From Rhodocollybia butyracea (lineage: Eukaryota > Basidiomycota > Agaricomycetes > Agaricales > Omphalotaceae): a DNA stretch of 64,000 bases. The notes below the pieces were generated by a model that was given only the letters and a program-made list of their open reading frames with translations, made no database searches and was not told where the DNA came from. The stretch is taken from assembly GCA_015501585.1 (NCBI GenBank), contig JADNRY010000020.1, forward strand, positions 415,093 through 479,092. Direction: 5' to 3'. The position numbers and the translations under genes were made by a program. The first letter of the stretch is position 1, and every line of letters starts with the position of its first letter. Shown one piece after another: positions 10,791 through 20,884 of the stretch.

Positions 10791-11691
10791 CCATAAGGGT
10801 ACGATAGTGATCGTTGATCCCAGCAGGGAGACGAAGATGAGGGGGCATACGTCCCCTGAGTATTGAAGCAGCTAATGCTGCTTCCGCATTACGCGGATTG
10901 AATGTTTGCAGCCAGGTGGCTGCATACAAAGCGGAATCTTCGAGATCCGCAACAGAGATTCCTTGCTCAGCAAAGAATTGGGCAACATCCTCAATGGTGC
11001 CATTGAGGTAATTAGCGAACAATGTTCGCGGCGGAGGAGGCGAGGCGATTGTAATTCGCCCCGTAGCCACTAAAAGGCGATAATAATGGTGACGGAGGAT
11101 AACCTCCGACGCCAACAGCAAATATCTGGACGATACGTCCAGAGGGGTTCCAGAAGGCGGATCAGGCCGCCTGGGATTGATCAGCTGGCATCCACGAATG
11201 GAGCGCTCGCTTACTGCACCGTCTTCACGGTACACGATGCCCGAAGGGCGCATGGTCAACCCTTGTGGGGTGACAAGATATGCCGCCCAGGCATCAGCCG
11301 TACCATGTCGGGACGGCGGTGAGAGTTCGGCTCGCAGTGCAGTGCCCGCAGGAGCCATTCGAATGGATGAGGGTCCGGCAGCAGTACTGCTGGACCAGCC
11401 TACAGGGGCGGGCTTCATACGGCCTTTCCCTTTTTTCTTCTTTTCTCGTTGAGCTCTAAGCTTAACTTGTTTGCCCACACTCTCGGGAAACATTTCACGA
11501 GATATTTCTTGTAAGACTTCGACATAATTGTCGAGGTCTTCTGCCGATAACATAGTTGTTTTCGGTGTTTGTGATGAATCATTTTCATCATATTTCTCCA
11601 GTATTACTGGGAAATGGTGCGGAAAGCTCCTTGCGGAGCGTTGTAATTCTGAACGAAGATGTTCTTTGTCCACTATCGTCTCGATTTCCAC
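10753..11691 (-). CDS. Unknown 312-residue ORF of the LTR element, in the place of pol
   Basis: Begins MEIETIVDKEHLRSELQ and contains a Lys-rich stretch (REKKKKGKGRMK) and a helical C-terminal half (ILRHHYYRLLVATGR, NGTIEDVAQFFAEQGISVAD). It lies between the protease ORF and the 3' LTR, where pol would normally be. I recognise no RT, integrase, envelope or chromodomain motif. Its open length suggests it was maintained while the element was mobile. It could be a captured or element-specific accessory gene. Confidence 0.55.
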   Translation of the reverse strand: MEIETIVDKEHLRSELQRSARSFPHHFPVILEKYDENDSSQTPKTTMLSAEDLDNYVEVLQEISREMFPESVGKQVKLRAQREKKKKGKGRMKPAPVGWSSSTAAGPSSIRMAPAGTALRAELSPPSRHGTADAWAAYLVTPQGLTMRPSGIVYREDGAVSERSIRGCQLINPRRPDPPSGTPLDVSSRYLLLASEVILRHHYYRLLVATGRITIASPPPPRTLFANYLNGTIEDVAQFFAEQGISVADLEDSALYAATWLQTFNPRNAEAALAASILRGRMPPHLRLPAGINDHYRTLMDGYNRQSSAGHH

Positions 11692-11742
11692 TATTGGAAT
11701 TTCGTTATTTTTCGACTTCTTTGAAGTTGAAACTGCAGCTAG

Positions 11743-14700
11743 TCACTCTTTACTAGCTTGCGTTTCCGTTCTTCGGAATTTCCCGTTAAGGGTTTCCTTT
11801 TTCATTGCGGTTCTGCGCGCAAATTCCATTGCGTCCTCCCCCACGGAAAGATATGGTGCTACCTTTCCTTTGATAAGGATTACATCCTTATCAAAGTCGA
11901 GTTGTATTCCATGCTTACGCATGAATTGCGTTCCTAGGATCGCATCGTATCTATTGACATTTATAATGTCGAAGTATACTTTTTCATCAATACCTCCATA
12001 GGAGGTATTTACACTCGTGCCAAAATTGAATTTGGCTTTACTTCCTACCGTTCCTAGTTGTAGTGAATGCTGATCAGCTAGCTGATGAGCTTTTATGTTC
12101 GCTATGCAAACAAACGAGGGGCTTAATGCCTCTATTGTGCATCCGGAGTCGAATAGCGTAAACGCTTCGACTCCCCCGATATTTACTATCGCTGTCATTG
12201 GACGACGATCTTTCGCTGGACCTCTATTTGGTCGCAGCATTTGTTTACTTGAAGTTTGAAAACCTTTACCTTTTTCAGGTTTTGGTTCTTCGTCTTCATG
12301 GTGACTGATAGCAGTCAACCGATCTTCATTCATTATGAATGAATGATAGTGAGGATCTATGGATAAGAATAAATCATCATCCATATCCTCTTCTATGCAG
12401 ACCGGTGGTCCGCAATCATCTAATGGATTTTCAAAATCCTCAGAATCGGTCTGAACCGGTTCCATTATGCGACCATAGTAGTCGCTAAAGTCATCGTCGT
12501 CGTCATATAGTCGACCGACATATTCATCCTCGTATGGTTCGAGGGTGTATTCTCCTTCGGACGATTCCTCGTCATTAGGATCAGTTATGTTCGGAGATTC
12601 ATCATTTTGAATCTCTTCTTCGACTATCGGAGGAGATTCTATCTCCTCTTGTTCATCCTCTTCTTGGATGACATACATGCGGGGTTGCCCGTATCGTTCA
12701 CAAGTAGGGTCATTTGCAAAATGTCCCGGTTTGCCACATCCGTAGCAGAGTTTTCTAGTGCTTGTGTCACTAGACGGTTTAGGTCTTGAACTCTTAGAGT
12801 TCGTTACCTGTCCCGTGCTTCTGAGTGTATTCTCAGTGCGTACGGGCTTTGATTTATTATTGGAGAAGCGATGCTTCACCAGTTGAAATGGTCGTCCTTT
12901 GACGAGCACTGGACCATATTTATATGGTCCTGTACTACCACTTGGTTGTACTTTTGCTTCACGGCGTATTCGCTTAGTGATATATTTCGAGTCTTCAGAG
13001 CTCGGTTTCTTACGTGAAGTCACATAGTAATCTTCGAGATGACGATTGTCCTCGAGTCTAGTAACCGCTTTGACCATCGTTCTGAGTTTAGCATACTCTG
13101 GAACGATGCCTTGGTTCGCTAGATGTTTCAGTATCGTAATGGGTAACCCATTAATGAATTGATTGCGCATCGCAGCCGAATTAGGCGGCTGCTGCATCCT
13201 TGCCGCCCATCTTAATAGGGTGGCGTGATAATCTCGTACGCCTTTAGCGGGTGAGTATATTACTTGTTCAAACTGCTGAGCAGCTTGATGTATTGTAGAT
13301 GCTTGTACGCATCTATCGAAGATTCCTATTATGGTGTCTTCGAATTTCCAGGATATTGTGATCCTATGAGGTCCATCGACTTTGTCGTTGTACCAATCAA
13401 GGGCTTTGTCCTTGAGGAATAACCCCAATACCTGGAGGCGTGTTTTATCGTGGTCTTTACCACAATAGCGATTTACAGCCATCCATCTGAGAAGGATGGC
13501 TAACCATCTCTCGAAAATTTCTACGTCTGGCGTACCATCGTATGCCTCAGGCGTTGGGAGCTTGATATTCTTAGCTCCATCTGTATTTGTGACGGGTTTC
13601 CCCACTGCATGACGTACCATACGTTGATACACTCTGTGTACCTGGTGTTTCCATCGGGCACAACATTCGTCATCCCCTGTTTTCTCTCGCAGTTTAGCTG
13701 CAAGTTTTCGTTGCAGCTTACGCTGTTGCGATTTACTAAGATTTGCCTGTGGTTGAATTATATAATTCACCCAGGAATCGTTAGATGAGGAGTCAGAATC
13801 AGACTCCTTTTCGTTATTGTCTGATGATTCATCAGACCAAGGCGTACCTTTACGCTTCTTGTCTCTATCGCTAGAGTCAGAGCTGTCGGAGTTATCATCA
13901 GGATCTCCAGGTGTGCCGGAGGCATACCTAACTCTGCCACCCTTGTAGGGTTGCGACGATTGAGCTTGCTTTGAGGAGGTATTATTATACTCCCAATCCC
14001 AAACTTCTCGTGGAGTAGTTAGTTTGTCAATGGGGATGCCGTTGTCATTGAATCCTACCATCTGGTCAGGGAATGCATCCGGTATCATACTGGATGTTCT
14101 GAGACTATAGTTGTGTTGTCTCTGAATCGCTACGCAACTTTCCCAATCGCTCGTTATCCCGTTCAGGAGCGGCATACTAGGCGATCTTATCGCCGTCAGT
14201 GCAGTATTATTCTGTACTTCATTTATCAGTGGTACCAGTGTTGGTACTACTATTGGCGATGCCTGTACTATTGTAGCTGGCAGTGTTGGTAGTACTACTG
14301 TTTGTGGTACTGCTTGTTGTATTGTTACTGGTGGGATCACCGTAGTAATTGGCTCTTTCTTTACAGAAGCCTTCATTTTAGCAGGTACTGTTTGTACTTG
14401 CTGTGTAAGAGTTACCAGAGGTAACTGTTGTTGTGCGGGTGGTACTACTGTATGTAGTACCATTGTGCTCGGACCAGGTCCTTGCGTGTTTTGTTGACGA
14501 ACGGCTTGTGTCATTGTCTGTGTTTGCGCCATACGTACCGTTATCGGTGCTGACTGCGCTATCGTTTTCGTTTGTATTCCTTGTGTAGGAATACTAACAT
14601 CAACCAATGGTTGGTTTTTACAATAATGTTCATTCAATTCTTGAATGAATGCTTTGTGAGCTTTGATAAGGGACTCATTTCTCAATGGTCCCACTATTGT

Positions 14701-14790
14701 TGACTCTGTCCGTTGGATGGGGTCATTCTTCCGTATACTAATTGTAGGCGGAGTAGGTAACGATCTCGGTCCTCTTGGGGCCGGAGACAT
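11743..14790 (-). CDS. Gag-protease polyprotein of the LTR element
   Basis: 1015 codons. After a Thr/Gln/Val-rich N-terminus and an acidic Ser/Asp stretch (about residues 290-340), a retrotransposon gag domain follows (about 420-600; LGLFLKDKALDWYNDKVDG, QQFEQVIYSPAKGVRDYHA). Then comes a CCHC zinc knuckle (CYGCGKPGHFANDPTC) and an acidic linker. A retropepsin-like domain has the active-site motif LFDSGCT and the flap-side sequence YDAILGTQFMRKHG. The frame closes soon after the protease rather than continuing into polymerase. Gag packages element RNA and the protease matures it. Confidence 0.88.
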   Translation of the reverse strand: MSPAPRGPRSLPTPPTISIRKNDPIQRTESTIVGPLRNESLIKAHKAFIQELNEHYCKNQPLVDVSIPTQGIQTKTIAQSAPITVRMAQTQTMTQAVRQQNTQGPGPSTMVLHTVVPPAQQQLPLVTLTQQVQTVPAKMKASVKKEPITTVIPPVTIQQAVPQTVVLPTLPATIVQASPIVVPTLVPLINEVQNNTALTAIRSPSMPLLNGITSDWESCVAIQRQHNYSLRTSSMIPDAFPDQMVGFNDNGIPIDKLTTPREVWDWEYNNTSSKQAQSSQPYKGGRVRYASGTPGDPDDNSDSSDSSDRDKKRKGTPWSDESSDNNEKESDSDSSSNDSWVNYIIQPQANLSKSQQRKLQRKLAAKLREKTGDDECCARWKHQVHRVYQRMVRHAVGKPVTNTDGAKNIKLPTPEAYDGTPDVEIFERWLAILLRWMAVNRYCGKDHDKTRLQVLGLFLKDKALDWYNDKVDGPHRITISWKFEDTIIGIFDRCVQASTIHQAAQQFEQVIYSPAKGVRDYHATLLRWAARMQQPPNSAAMRNQFINGLPITILKHLANQGIVPEYAKLRTMVKAVTRLEDNRHLEDYYVTSRKKPSSEDSKYITKRIRREAKVQPSGSTGPYKYGPVLVKGRPFQLVKHRFSNNKSKPVRTENTLRSTGQVTNSKSSRPKPSSDTSTRKLCYGCGKPGHFANDPTCERYGQPRMYVIQEEDEQEEIESPPIVEEEIQNDESPNITDPNDEESSEGEYTLEPYEDEYVGRLYDDDDDFSDYYGRIMEPVQTDSEDFENPLDDCGPPVCIEEDMDDDLFLSIDPHYHSFIMNEDRLTAISHHEDEEPKPEKGKGFQTSSKQMLRPNRGPAKDRRPMTAIVNIGGVEAFTLFDSGCTIEALSPSFVCIANIKAHQLADQHSLQLGTVGSKAKFNFGTSVNTSYGGIDEKVYFDIINVNRYDAILGTQFMRKHGIQLDFDKDVILIKGKVAPYLSVGEDAMEFARRTAMKKETLNGKFRRTETQASKE

Positions 14791-15088
14791 TCTTCCTGTG
14801 AAGATGTTTTTGCCTTATTACTGGAGAGTAATGAAGCGTCTGGGGTTCATTTGATTTACCCATTGTCGAGTTTGATAAGTCGATGACTGGGCTTTCATTT
14901 GCATGAACTCCTTTATTTGGCGTTTTGTTTGTTTGGGAAGTTTGATTCTTCCTTATCGTTACAAAGTTGCCAAAGTTATTATAGGGATCGCTTTGGCGAT
15001 CACCTTCTTCTACAACCTCGGTTTCAAGGTTGTCAAATAGACCTTCACCTTCAGGTGGGTCTATCGGATGAATGAATCCGTATGCCAT
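14738..15088 (-). CDS. N-terminal frame of the LTR element (segment 2)
   Basis: 116 codons, overlapping the start of the gag-protease ORF by about 50 bp in a different frame. It is in the same frame as 15215-15724 but separated from it by stops. Hydrophilic, no recognised domain. It may be a remnant of a once continuous leader or gag N-terminal ORF. Confidence 0.35.
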   Translation of the reverse strand: MAYGFIHPIDPPEGEGLFDNLETEVVEEGDRQSDPYNNFGNFVTIRKNQTSQTNKTPNKGVHANESPVIDLSNSTMGKSNEPQTLHYSPVIRQKHLHRKNVSGPKRTEIVTYSAYN

Positions 15089-15214
15089 ATGTTATGTATT
15101 GGCTTGAAAGATTCTTTAGGTCTCCAATCTCGGGCACCTGGTGGTTCGTATATTCCCATTGTTTGACGGAACGGATGTGTGGTAGGCTTTATGCCTTCCC
15201 AACGACTTGTTTGT

Positions 15215-15724
15215 TCAGTTGTCAGGCGGTAATGCCGCCTGTAATACCGCTGGTGTTACTGCTGGCGGTCGGGCTACGGGCATTGCTATGCTTGTAAGGT
15301 TACCAGTATCTGGTAACGGTCTGGACTTACTCATTCCGGATGGTCCGGACCAACGTTCTACCGCGGTAGCTATACGGTTTAGTGCTTGCGCACCTTGTCC
15401 ATAGAACTGCGATAGTTCTTGCATGGCCTCCTTGAGGTCATTCATGTCTGCGAAGCCTTTATTGCTAAAGGCTCCCTGAGACTCATTAGACTCAGATAGT
15501 TTATCGTGCGTCGTATTCGACGCACGCTCACGGATGTCTTTGACATCACTTACATTCTGCCTGTCGTTAGACGGCTCAATTTCAGGACTTTGTCCTGCAT
15601 ACGGTGGTAGTCGTGAACTATGACTACCGTCGTGTGAATTTATTGGTGACGTGGCATCACCATGTTGTGAGTGGCGATTGCTCGCATCTCGTTGGGACTT
15701 CTCTGAGTTCCTGTTTTGGTCCAT
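15215..15724 (-). CDS. N-terminal ORF of the LTR element
   Basis: 169 codons beginning MDQNRNSEKSQRDASNRHSQ. The first half is very hydrophilic, followed by a predicted helix (LKEAMQELSQFYGQGAQALN). It is the first ORF after the 5' LTR and leader. In related fungal elements such frames form the gag N-terminus. I cannot assign a function. Confidence 0.5.
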   Translation of the reverse strand: MDQNRNSEKSQRDASNRHSQHGDATSPINSHDGSHSSRLPPYAGQSPEIEPSNDRQNVSDVKDIRERASNTTHDKLSESNESQGAFSNKGFADMNDLKEAMQELSQFYGQGAQALNRIATAVERWSGPSGMSKSRPLPDTGNLTSIAMPVARPPAVTPAVLQAALPPDN

Positions 15725-15878
15725 GTGATCGAACTTTTGTTGATTTTGCTTGGCGCTTTTGATGCGGAGTAAGAGTGGTGATAATTGTTTAGATTACTTT
15801 ATAATTCTAGTCGAGTAGTTATTACTTCTCGTAGTTTTGTGCACACAATCTTTTAATAAAGATTTTTGATGCTCAAAA

Positions 15879-16137
15879 AAGTATAACGCCCTTAGGCGAG
15901 AGTCTTACGTTCACACGAAAGAGCACGACAAAGGCTATGCGATTGTGTACTCGTAGTGTAGAAGAACTACAGTAATTTATGTAATTCGACTAGTTATAGT
16001 AATCGAAATGAATAGAATAGAAATGATATCTAATTGTAAGATAAGATAAGATAAGAGTCGCGATGCGACAAAAGTTAAGGCCGCGCCATAAGGCGCGGCC
16101 GGAAGGGAATCAGGCAAGATGGGGAGGAGGCGTTACA
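15879..16137 (-). repeat. 5' LTR (right end in the window)
   Basis: 259 bp, the partner of 10215-10445. It contains an extra GAATAGAATA-like segment and a GCGCGGCC-type palindrome that the left copy lacks. Confidence 0.9.
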
Positions 16138-16701
16138 TAGTGTTTACAAAGTGTTTACCATTCAAGTGCCCTCAAGCCTTTGTGTTGGGCCACTGCCACG
16201 CGCTTATAAGGATGAGCTGCACATCTTTCAGCATACTGTTTGCAGTCCAGCATGTTGACTGACACTGTATAAGATTGAGCCAAATAAGCTAACAATCAGT
16301 GGTGTAAGTGTAACGATCCAAGTCAATGGCAGCAAGCTGTCAAATAATTAAGTAGTGTGCAATAAAGGAAGCACAAGGGCGTCTGAGACTTTGGCATGGA
16401 AGGCCGGGCCTTCTGTCCACTACCAGCTCAAAAACCTTGCAAAAAACTTGTTTGCTTTCTGTTGACTCAGACATTCTAAATTCTGTGTTGCAGCAGCAGG
16501 CTCAACAACCTGGTTGATTAACATTGCGTGCCAAATTACTTGGTTCTACACTAGATGCAAACATGTTGCTATCGTTTGGAGTAAAAAATAAGTGGGAACT
16601 TAAAAGTACTAGTGGACGATCACTTATAACAGTGGGAAAGATCATATCAATAAGGCAGCAATGCCGGGACGCCGTTTCAATGGAATGACATCATCAAAAA
16701 G
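16138..16701. other. Intergenic, between the LTR element and the first BTB gene
   Basis: AT-rich and without a supported gene. I see no sequence continuing the LINE that is cut off at 10214, so the LTR element did not simply insert into an intact LINE whose other half lies here. Confidence 0.5.
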
Positions 16702-17540
16702 TCAACTGCGTTGGCACCTGCGTCGTTGATGGCAGTGGGAAATCAACTGCGCCGGTCCTTGCCCCCGGTGTAACAAGTACATGTGTGAATAGTCTTGTTT
16801 CAAGCGTTCCCGAATTTCTACAAGACGCAATGCGGTCGACAAGCCTAAACGTCCGACATCCTTTTCGTTCAAGGTTTGGGAGCGCTGAAGGATCGAGTTC
16901 AACGCCGGGGCGATCCAGTGAGATATGCTATATTTTCTTGCCACCACCACCTTCTCGACTGGGTCAACAGCGATGTCGGTCATCATTTCGATTGCATGTG
17001 CTCTGACTGCATCCATACACCATTGGTCGGCCAGTTTGAGAACAGAAAGCCATTCATGGAAAGACAAGACTTCCAGACGACCGATTACCTTACTATATCT
17101 CGAGTTAGCGCACGTACAAAGAGGAGAACCATCATCGACTCACGGAGGGCACAAAACTCGTAGAAGCTGACGGAAATCCTGTTTCGAGACTCCTTCCAAG
17201 TGGATAGGACTTTCGTCGGACATTCCTTCGATAGCTCCATCGGATGGAAGTGGCATCTCTAACATCCCTTTGAAAACTTCGGACTGGCTGGAAAGGAAGT
17301 GCATTGGAATCTGGAACAATCGGTTATCCACCTGAATCTTTCGTGAGCTACTATCTATTCAGAATCGCGAAACGCCTTAATTACCAGAAAAATCTTGGTC
17401 GGCAAGTAATAAGAGGCATCCCTCTGAAGCTTGTCAGGATCCGGGGTACCAGCGATTTTCTCCCTATCTGGTATAACCGCAGCGTGGTAATTGTAAAATG
17501 GACCAGCATAACTCAGAGGGCTTGGGGAAAGAGACATCAC
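16702..17540 (-). CDS. BTB/POZ domain protein (paralogue 1)
   Basis: Three exons on the minus strand. Exon 1 starts MMSLSPSPLSYAGPFYN and ends ASYYLPTKIFL. An intron at about 17332-17390 joins this to VDNRLFQIPMHFLSSQSEVF, the BTB core. The core continues with GMSDESPIHLEGVSKQDFRQ and LLRVLCPP. A second intron precedes LSFHEWLSVLKLADQWCMDA, RKYSISHWIAPALNSILQRS and ALRLVEIRERLKQD. This is the layout of the large agaricomycete BTB family. BTB domains dimerise and often recruit Cullin-3; the partner is unknown. It is divergent to, and clearly related to, the gene at 18741-19674. Confidence 0.82.
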
Positions 17541-17752
17541 TGGCGATGCAATAGAGAAAGAAGTAGGTATGAGTTTAACAACGAATGTTAAATAGCATGG
17601 TTACTGCGCTGCAGGTTCTAAAAACGACATGGAGTTCGAAGGCTTTTGCAATGATGATAATCGATGTGATTAGCTGCGGATAAAAGATTTACTGTGTGAT
17701 TGAGAGTTCTCGCCTGGATCTATCTAGTATCGATAGGAACGGGCCTCGAGGA

Positions 17753-18364
17753 CTACATTTCATTAAAGTGCGAGTTCACATGGTGTGCAACAGCCACTTC
17801 ATCACCCTCGAACTCGTAACAAACTGGGCAGACTTGAATAGCTGAGTTGGATGAAGCTATTTCGCTGTGCTCCGCAATCTGTTCGCAGCTGCTACGCTCG
17901 CCCATTTCGTCAGATGGTGATGAGTCGGGAGGAAAGAAATCCGCTAGACTGAACCCCGAAGGAGCCTTGTCTTCACGGAAATCATGGTAAAGGGCGGGCC
18001 GAATAGAAGTACTAAGGTTTCCACTGTTCCTGCTCAAACTCTCGGTCCCGACTCTTGCCTCCGCTTCTGTGACTACACGCTGTACACGACCAACCCGGCC
18101 GTCAGCCAATCTAACCTTAACACCTCGATGATGGTCTCCGCTTGTCAATATCTCTGCAACCGTTCCCTGTACTTGACGACCGGTCGGCTGGTCAATTTTC
18201 AGGATGATAGATACGTGAGCACCGGTGACAACCTGATGAGCACTGGGGACATTGGACGACGAGCTAGGGATATTTTCGCCCTGTCCTCGGCCGCCTCTGT
18301 TTCCAATACCTCTTTGGCTAGTTTGTCCATTCCGACCTTGGCGATTTCGAGGACGTTGTGGCAT
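17753..18364 (-). CDS. DUF2196 (YwbE-like) protein with C-terminal CCHH finger
   Basis: Single exon, 203 codons. After an Arg/Gly-rich N-terminus (QGRNGQTSQRGIGNRGGRGQ), residues about 47-100 match the YwbE/DUF2196 pattern: GAHVSIILKIDQPTGRQVQG, VAEILTSGDHHRGVKVRL, DGRVGRVQRVV. The C-terminus has CPVCYEFEGDEVAVAHHVNS followed by HF, resembling a UBZ/Rad18-type ubiquitin-binding finger. Bacterial YwbE is uncharacterised and usually only about 60 residues long, so the fungal protein carries extensions at both ends. Basic RGG-like and KOW-like character suggests nucleic-acid binding, which is inference. It lies between the two BTB genes. Confidence 0.75.
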   Translation of the reverse strand: MPQRPRNRQGRNGQTSQRGIGNRGGRGQGENIPSSSSNVPSAHQVVTGAHVSIILKIDQPTGRQVQGTVAEILTSGDHHRGVKVRLADGRVGRVQRVVTEAEARVGTESLSRNSGNLSTSIRPALYHDFREDKAPSGFSLADFFPPDSSPSDEMGERSSCEQIAEHSEIASSNSAIQVCPVCYEFEGDEVAVAHHVNSHFNEM

Positions 18365-18740
18365 GAGACAGAAGCGCCTTAGAAGCGCCCGACTGCGTGC
18401 GATTTCCTGCGATTTCCTGCGCTCTATTCAACATCTATTGCTTTACAGCGCATTCTTTCTTCTAGTATAACGATCGAAGTCGAAGATTAGTTTTTCTACC
18501 TGGATGCGCTTCCCAGTGATTTCTGTATGCCACCGCAATAGAAAGATGACTAGATGTGGAGAAATGTTTCTCGTAGTACACGTTCATTCTCATGTCAATC
18601 TCTTAGCTGGCTGCTTCTATCCTCGAGGCAGATATGCATACCATGGAACTAAAGCACAGAACCAGCAACTTGGGGACTTGTGAGTATATAACTGCTCACA
18701 TCTATCTTCCCAGTTGGCCATACTTTCTCCCAAGTCAAAG

Positions 18741-19674
18741 ATGTTCGTCGAGATCACACTGGCAAATGATGTCGATGGGTTTTCACCACTGGTCCCGGAC
18801 ACCAAAGACTACGAATCACCCACCAAAGCCACAACGCCGTTCATCCCATCGACATCGCTCCCAGAGGCGAAAACGGAGCCTGTGACGCCGATCCAGCAGT
18901 ACCCCAGGGACTACTCGTTCTATTTTGATCACAAGATTTTTCTGGTTGGTGTTCTCTTTTTCCTTGTCGATCCGAGACTCACAACCTGCTCATTTGGGGG
19001 CTAGGTGGAGGGATGTTTATTTCGGATCCCCTTGAACATTCTGGCAGCAGAATCTGAGGTTTTCCGTGACATGATGAATCTGCCAGCACCTCTTGACGCA
19101 GAGGGTTCATCTGATGAAAATCCCATTCTTCTCGAAGATGTATCGCAAGAAGACTTTCGGCAGCTCTTGAGGGTCCTTTCTCCTCCGTGAGTGAAATGTC
19201 CTTCTCTGTTCTATTCATAGCTCAATGGATGGTTATAGGCAAAAGTTCAGAGAGCCTAATCCGAACCTATCATTCTCTGAATGGACGTCAGTCTTAAAAC
19301 TGGCGGACAAGTACTTGATGGACGTGGTCAAAGAACACGCGATCGAGACAATGAGCAGTCTCCCAAACATCGATCCCGTTGATAAAATTATAGTCGCTAA
19401 CAAGTACAATGTTCGCGCCTGGCTCATCCCATCCTTCAATTCGATTCTCCAGCGCTCCCAATCATTGACACTGCACGACTTGGATCGATTGGGTCCACAG
19501 ACTTTCGTGCGCCTTGTAGGGATTCGTGATCGAACTCGTGATCGAATTCAGCCGAATGCATTCGGCGGCAGCGTTGGCAGTCGCTGGGAACTACTACATC
19601 AAAGAGACACCACTTCTTTTGACTTTACTGGAACGATTGAACAAGAAATTTTACGAGCAGACGGTGTGTTCTAA
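18741..19674 (+). CDS. BTB/POZ domain protein (paralogue 2)
   Basis: ATG at 18741 (MFVEITLANDVDGFSPLVPD). Exon 1 ends with PRDYSFYFDHKIFL. The intron at about 18945-19005 leads to VEGCLFRIPLNILAAESEVF, then EGSSDENPILLEDVSQEDFR and LLRVLSPP. A second intron (about 19188-19240) precedes KFREPNPNLSFSEWTSVLKL, NKYNVRAWLIPSFNSILQRS and RLVGIRDRTRD. The last roughly 45 residues (after IQPNAFGG) are not family-like and may reflect a shifted or unspliced end. Same architecture as the gene at 16702-17540 and transcribed away from it. Confidence 0.82.
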
Positions 19675-20094
19675 TTACTTTCAGTACACTTCTTCCAATA
19701 CTGAGGGATCTTTCTGGTGTAGCTGTAGTCCCACCCACCAGTCCCTGGGGAACCTCGAGGAAAAAGAAAGCAACTCGAGGACTCCATGTTACGTAGTTCG
19801 GTACTGCCCAGAGTTATGTGAATACATCCACTTTACATGCGATGGTCCAGGAACTTGAATGACACGGAACCTCGAACGAGTTAGCGTATGGACTGTACCG
19901 ATTTCATGCTCAATTACCGTGATCAGTACCGACTTCATGCTCAATTACCGTGATCAGGAAACAATTCATGTACACCAATGTATTCCCAAAAAGTCACTCT
20001 CCTCTCTAGTTACACTGAGATACTATTTCCAGTCTATGCCCGTTGTATTTACATTCCACTAAAGAAAAAGCTGCTACCCATGTCGAATGGTAAC
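19675..20094. other. Intergenic with a small tandem repeat
   Basis: 3' flanks of the BTB gene (plus) and the secreted-protein gene (minus). The only structure seen is the 31 bp duplication at 19897-19958. Confidence 0.5.
19897..19958. repeat. 31 bp tandem duplication (2 copies)
   Basis: Two adjacent copies beginning ACCGATTTCATGCTC and ACCGACTTCATGCTC, differing by a C/T change and the last base. Confidence 0.85.
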
Positions 20095-20884
20095 TTATCC
20101 CGACACGGCGGTCAAGGGAAGGAAGCAATCAATCAACGCGTTGGAAGCACCATCTTGAGAGTTATCGGTGGAAGCGGTGAATGATTCTAACAGTTGATTC
20201 AGGGTCGAGTTATCACTTGCAGTACCGGTGAGACTGCTAACAAGCTGTTGCTGACTACTTTGAGCGGAAGCCAGCTACACAGCGAGGACGAATCAATAGA
20301 CGCGGAAACAGAAAGCATGCAAAGACGAACCAATGCGAGTTGAGGTTGTGCGAAAGAACCCGAGTCAGCTATCCCAGCCGCCATTTGGATTTGAAGGGCG
20401 GACGCTGATGGTTGATTAATTTAATGTTGCTTTGGAGAAAGATGAACTTACTGTTCAAGAATTGAGACAATCTAGTAATACCGTCCTGGACGTCACTGGC
20501 AGCACCTCCGGAAGCAAGGAGCGATTGGATGGTAAGGACTGATGCTTGCTGACCGATACCAACAATGACATTGGCCTGTAAGCCAGCTGCCAAGCTCTGG
20601 TCACCTTGGTCACAAGGGCGCGTACGAGTAGCGGACGCAGCGGTAGTAGTTCCAGAAGCAGTTGAGTTGGACGTTGCAGTGGAGCTGGACGTCGCAGACG
20701 AATTAGACGCCGCACTCGAGTTGGACGTTGCAGAAGCAGAATTAGAGGATTTAGCCACAGCATTACCCTTCTGGTTCTTTCCAGCCCTAGCAGCTATAAG
20801 CTCCCGACGGCCTAACGGAGTAGCTTCAACTACTGCAAGAGCCAGGAACACAGCGAGGACAAAGACGTTCAAACTGAAACGCAT
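20095..20884 (-). CDS. Small secreted Ser/Thr/Asn-rich protein
   Basis: ATG at 20884 starts a clear signal peptide (MRFSLNVFVLAVFLALAVVE, cleavage near VEA-TP). A low-complexity linker of repeated SNSSA/TSNS units follows (about residues 40-90), likely heavily glycosylated. Then comes a helical domain around ARTRPCDQGDQSLAAGLQAN. Exon 1 runs to about 20453. Splicing over two introns gives TSALQIQMAAGIADSGSFAQ and then LASAQSSQQQLVSSLTGTAS, ending LIDCFLPLTAVSG-stop at 20095. Two Cys lie far apart. This resembles a class of basidiomycete secreted or wall proteins of unknown role. Exon 2 borders are inferred from frame and GT-AG sites. Confidence 0.72.

Larger units (their letters stand above)
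10215..16137 (-). mobile_element. LTR retrotransposon with gag and protease but no recognisable RT/integrase
   Basis: The element is bounded by two direct LTRs (10215-10445 and 15879-16137). In minus orientation the 5' LTR is on the right. A purine tract adjoins the 3' LTR (10446-10454). ORFs run right to left: two N-terminal frames, a long gag-protease ORF, and a 312-codon ORF of unknown function with an 86-codon extension. No reverse transcriptase, RNase H or integrase motif is present in the space between protease and 3' LTR. The element is therefore probably non-autonomous and depends on a Gypsy-type partner. I see no clear 5-bp target duplication. The LTRs differ at about four substitutions and two indels, so insertion looks recent. 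Confidence 0.83.
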
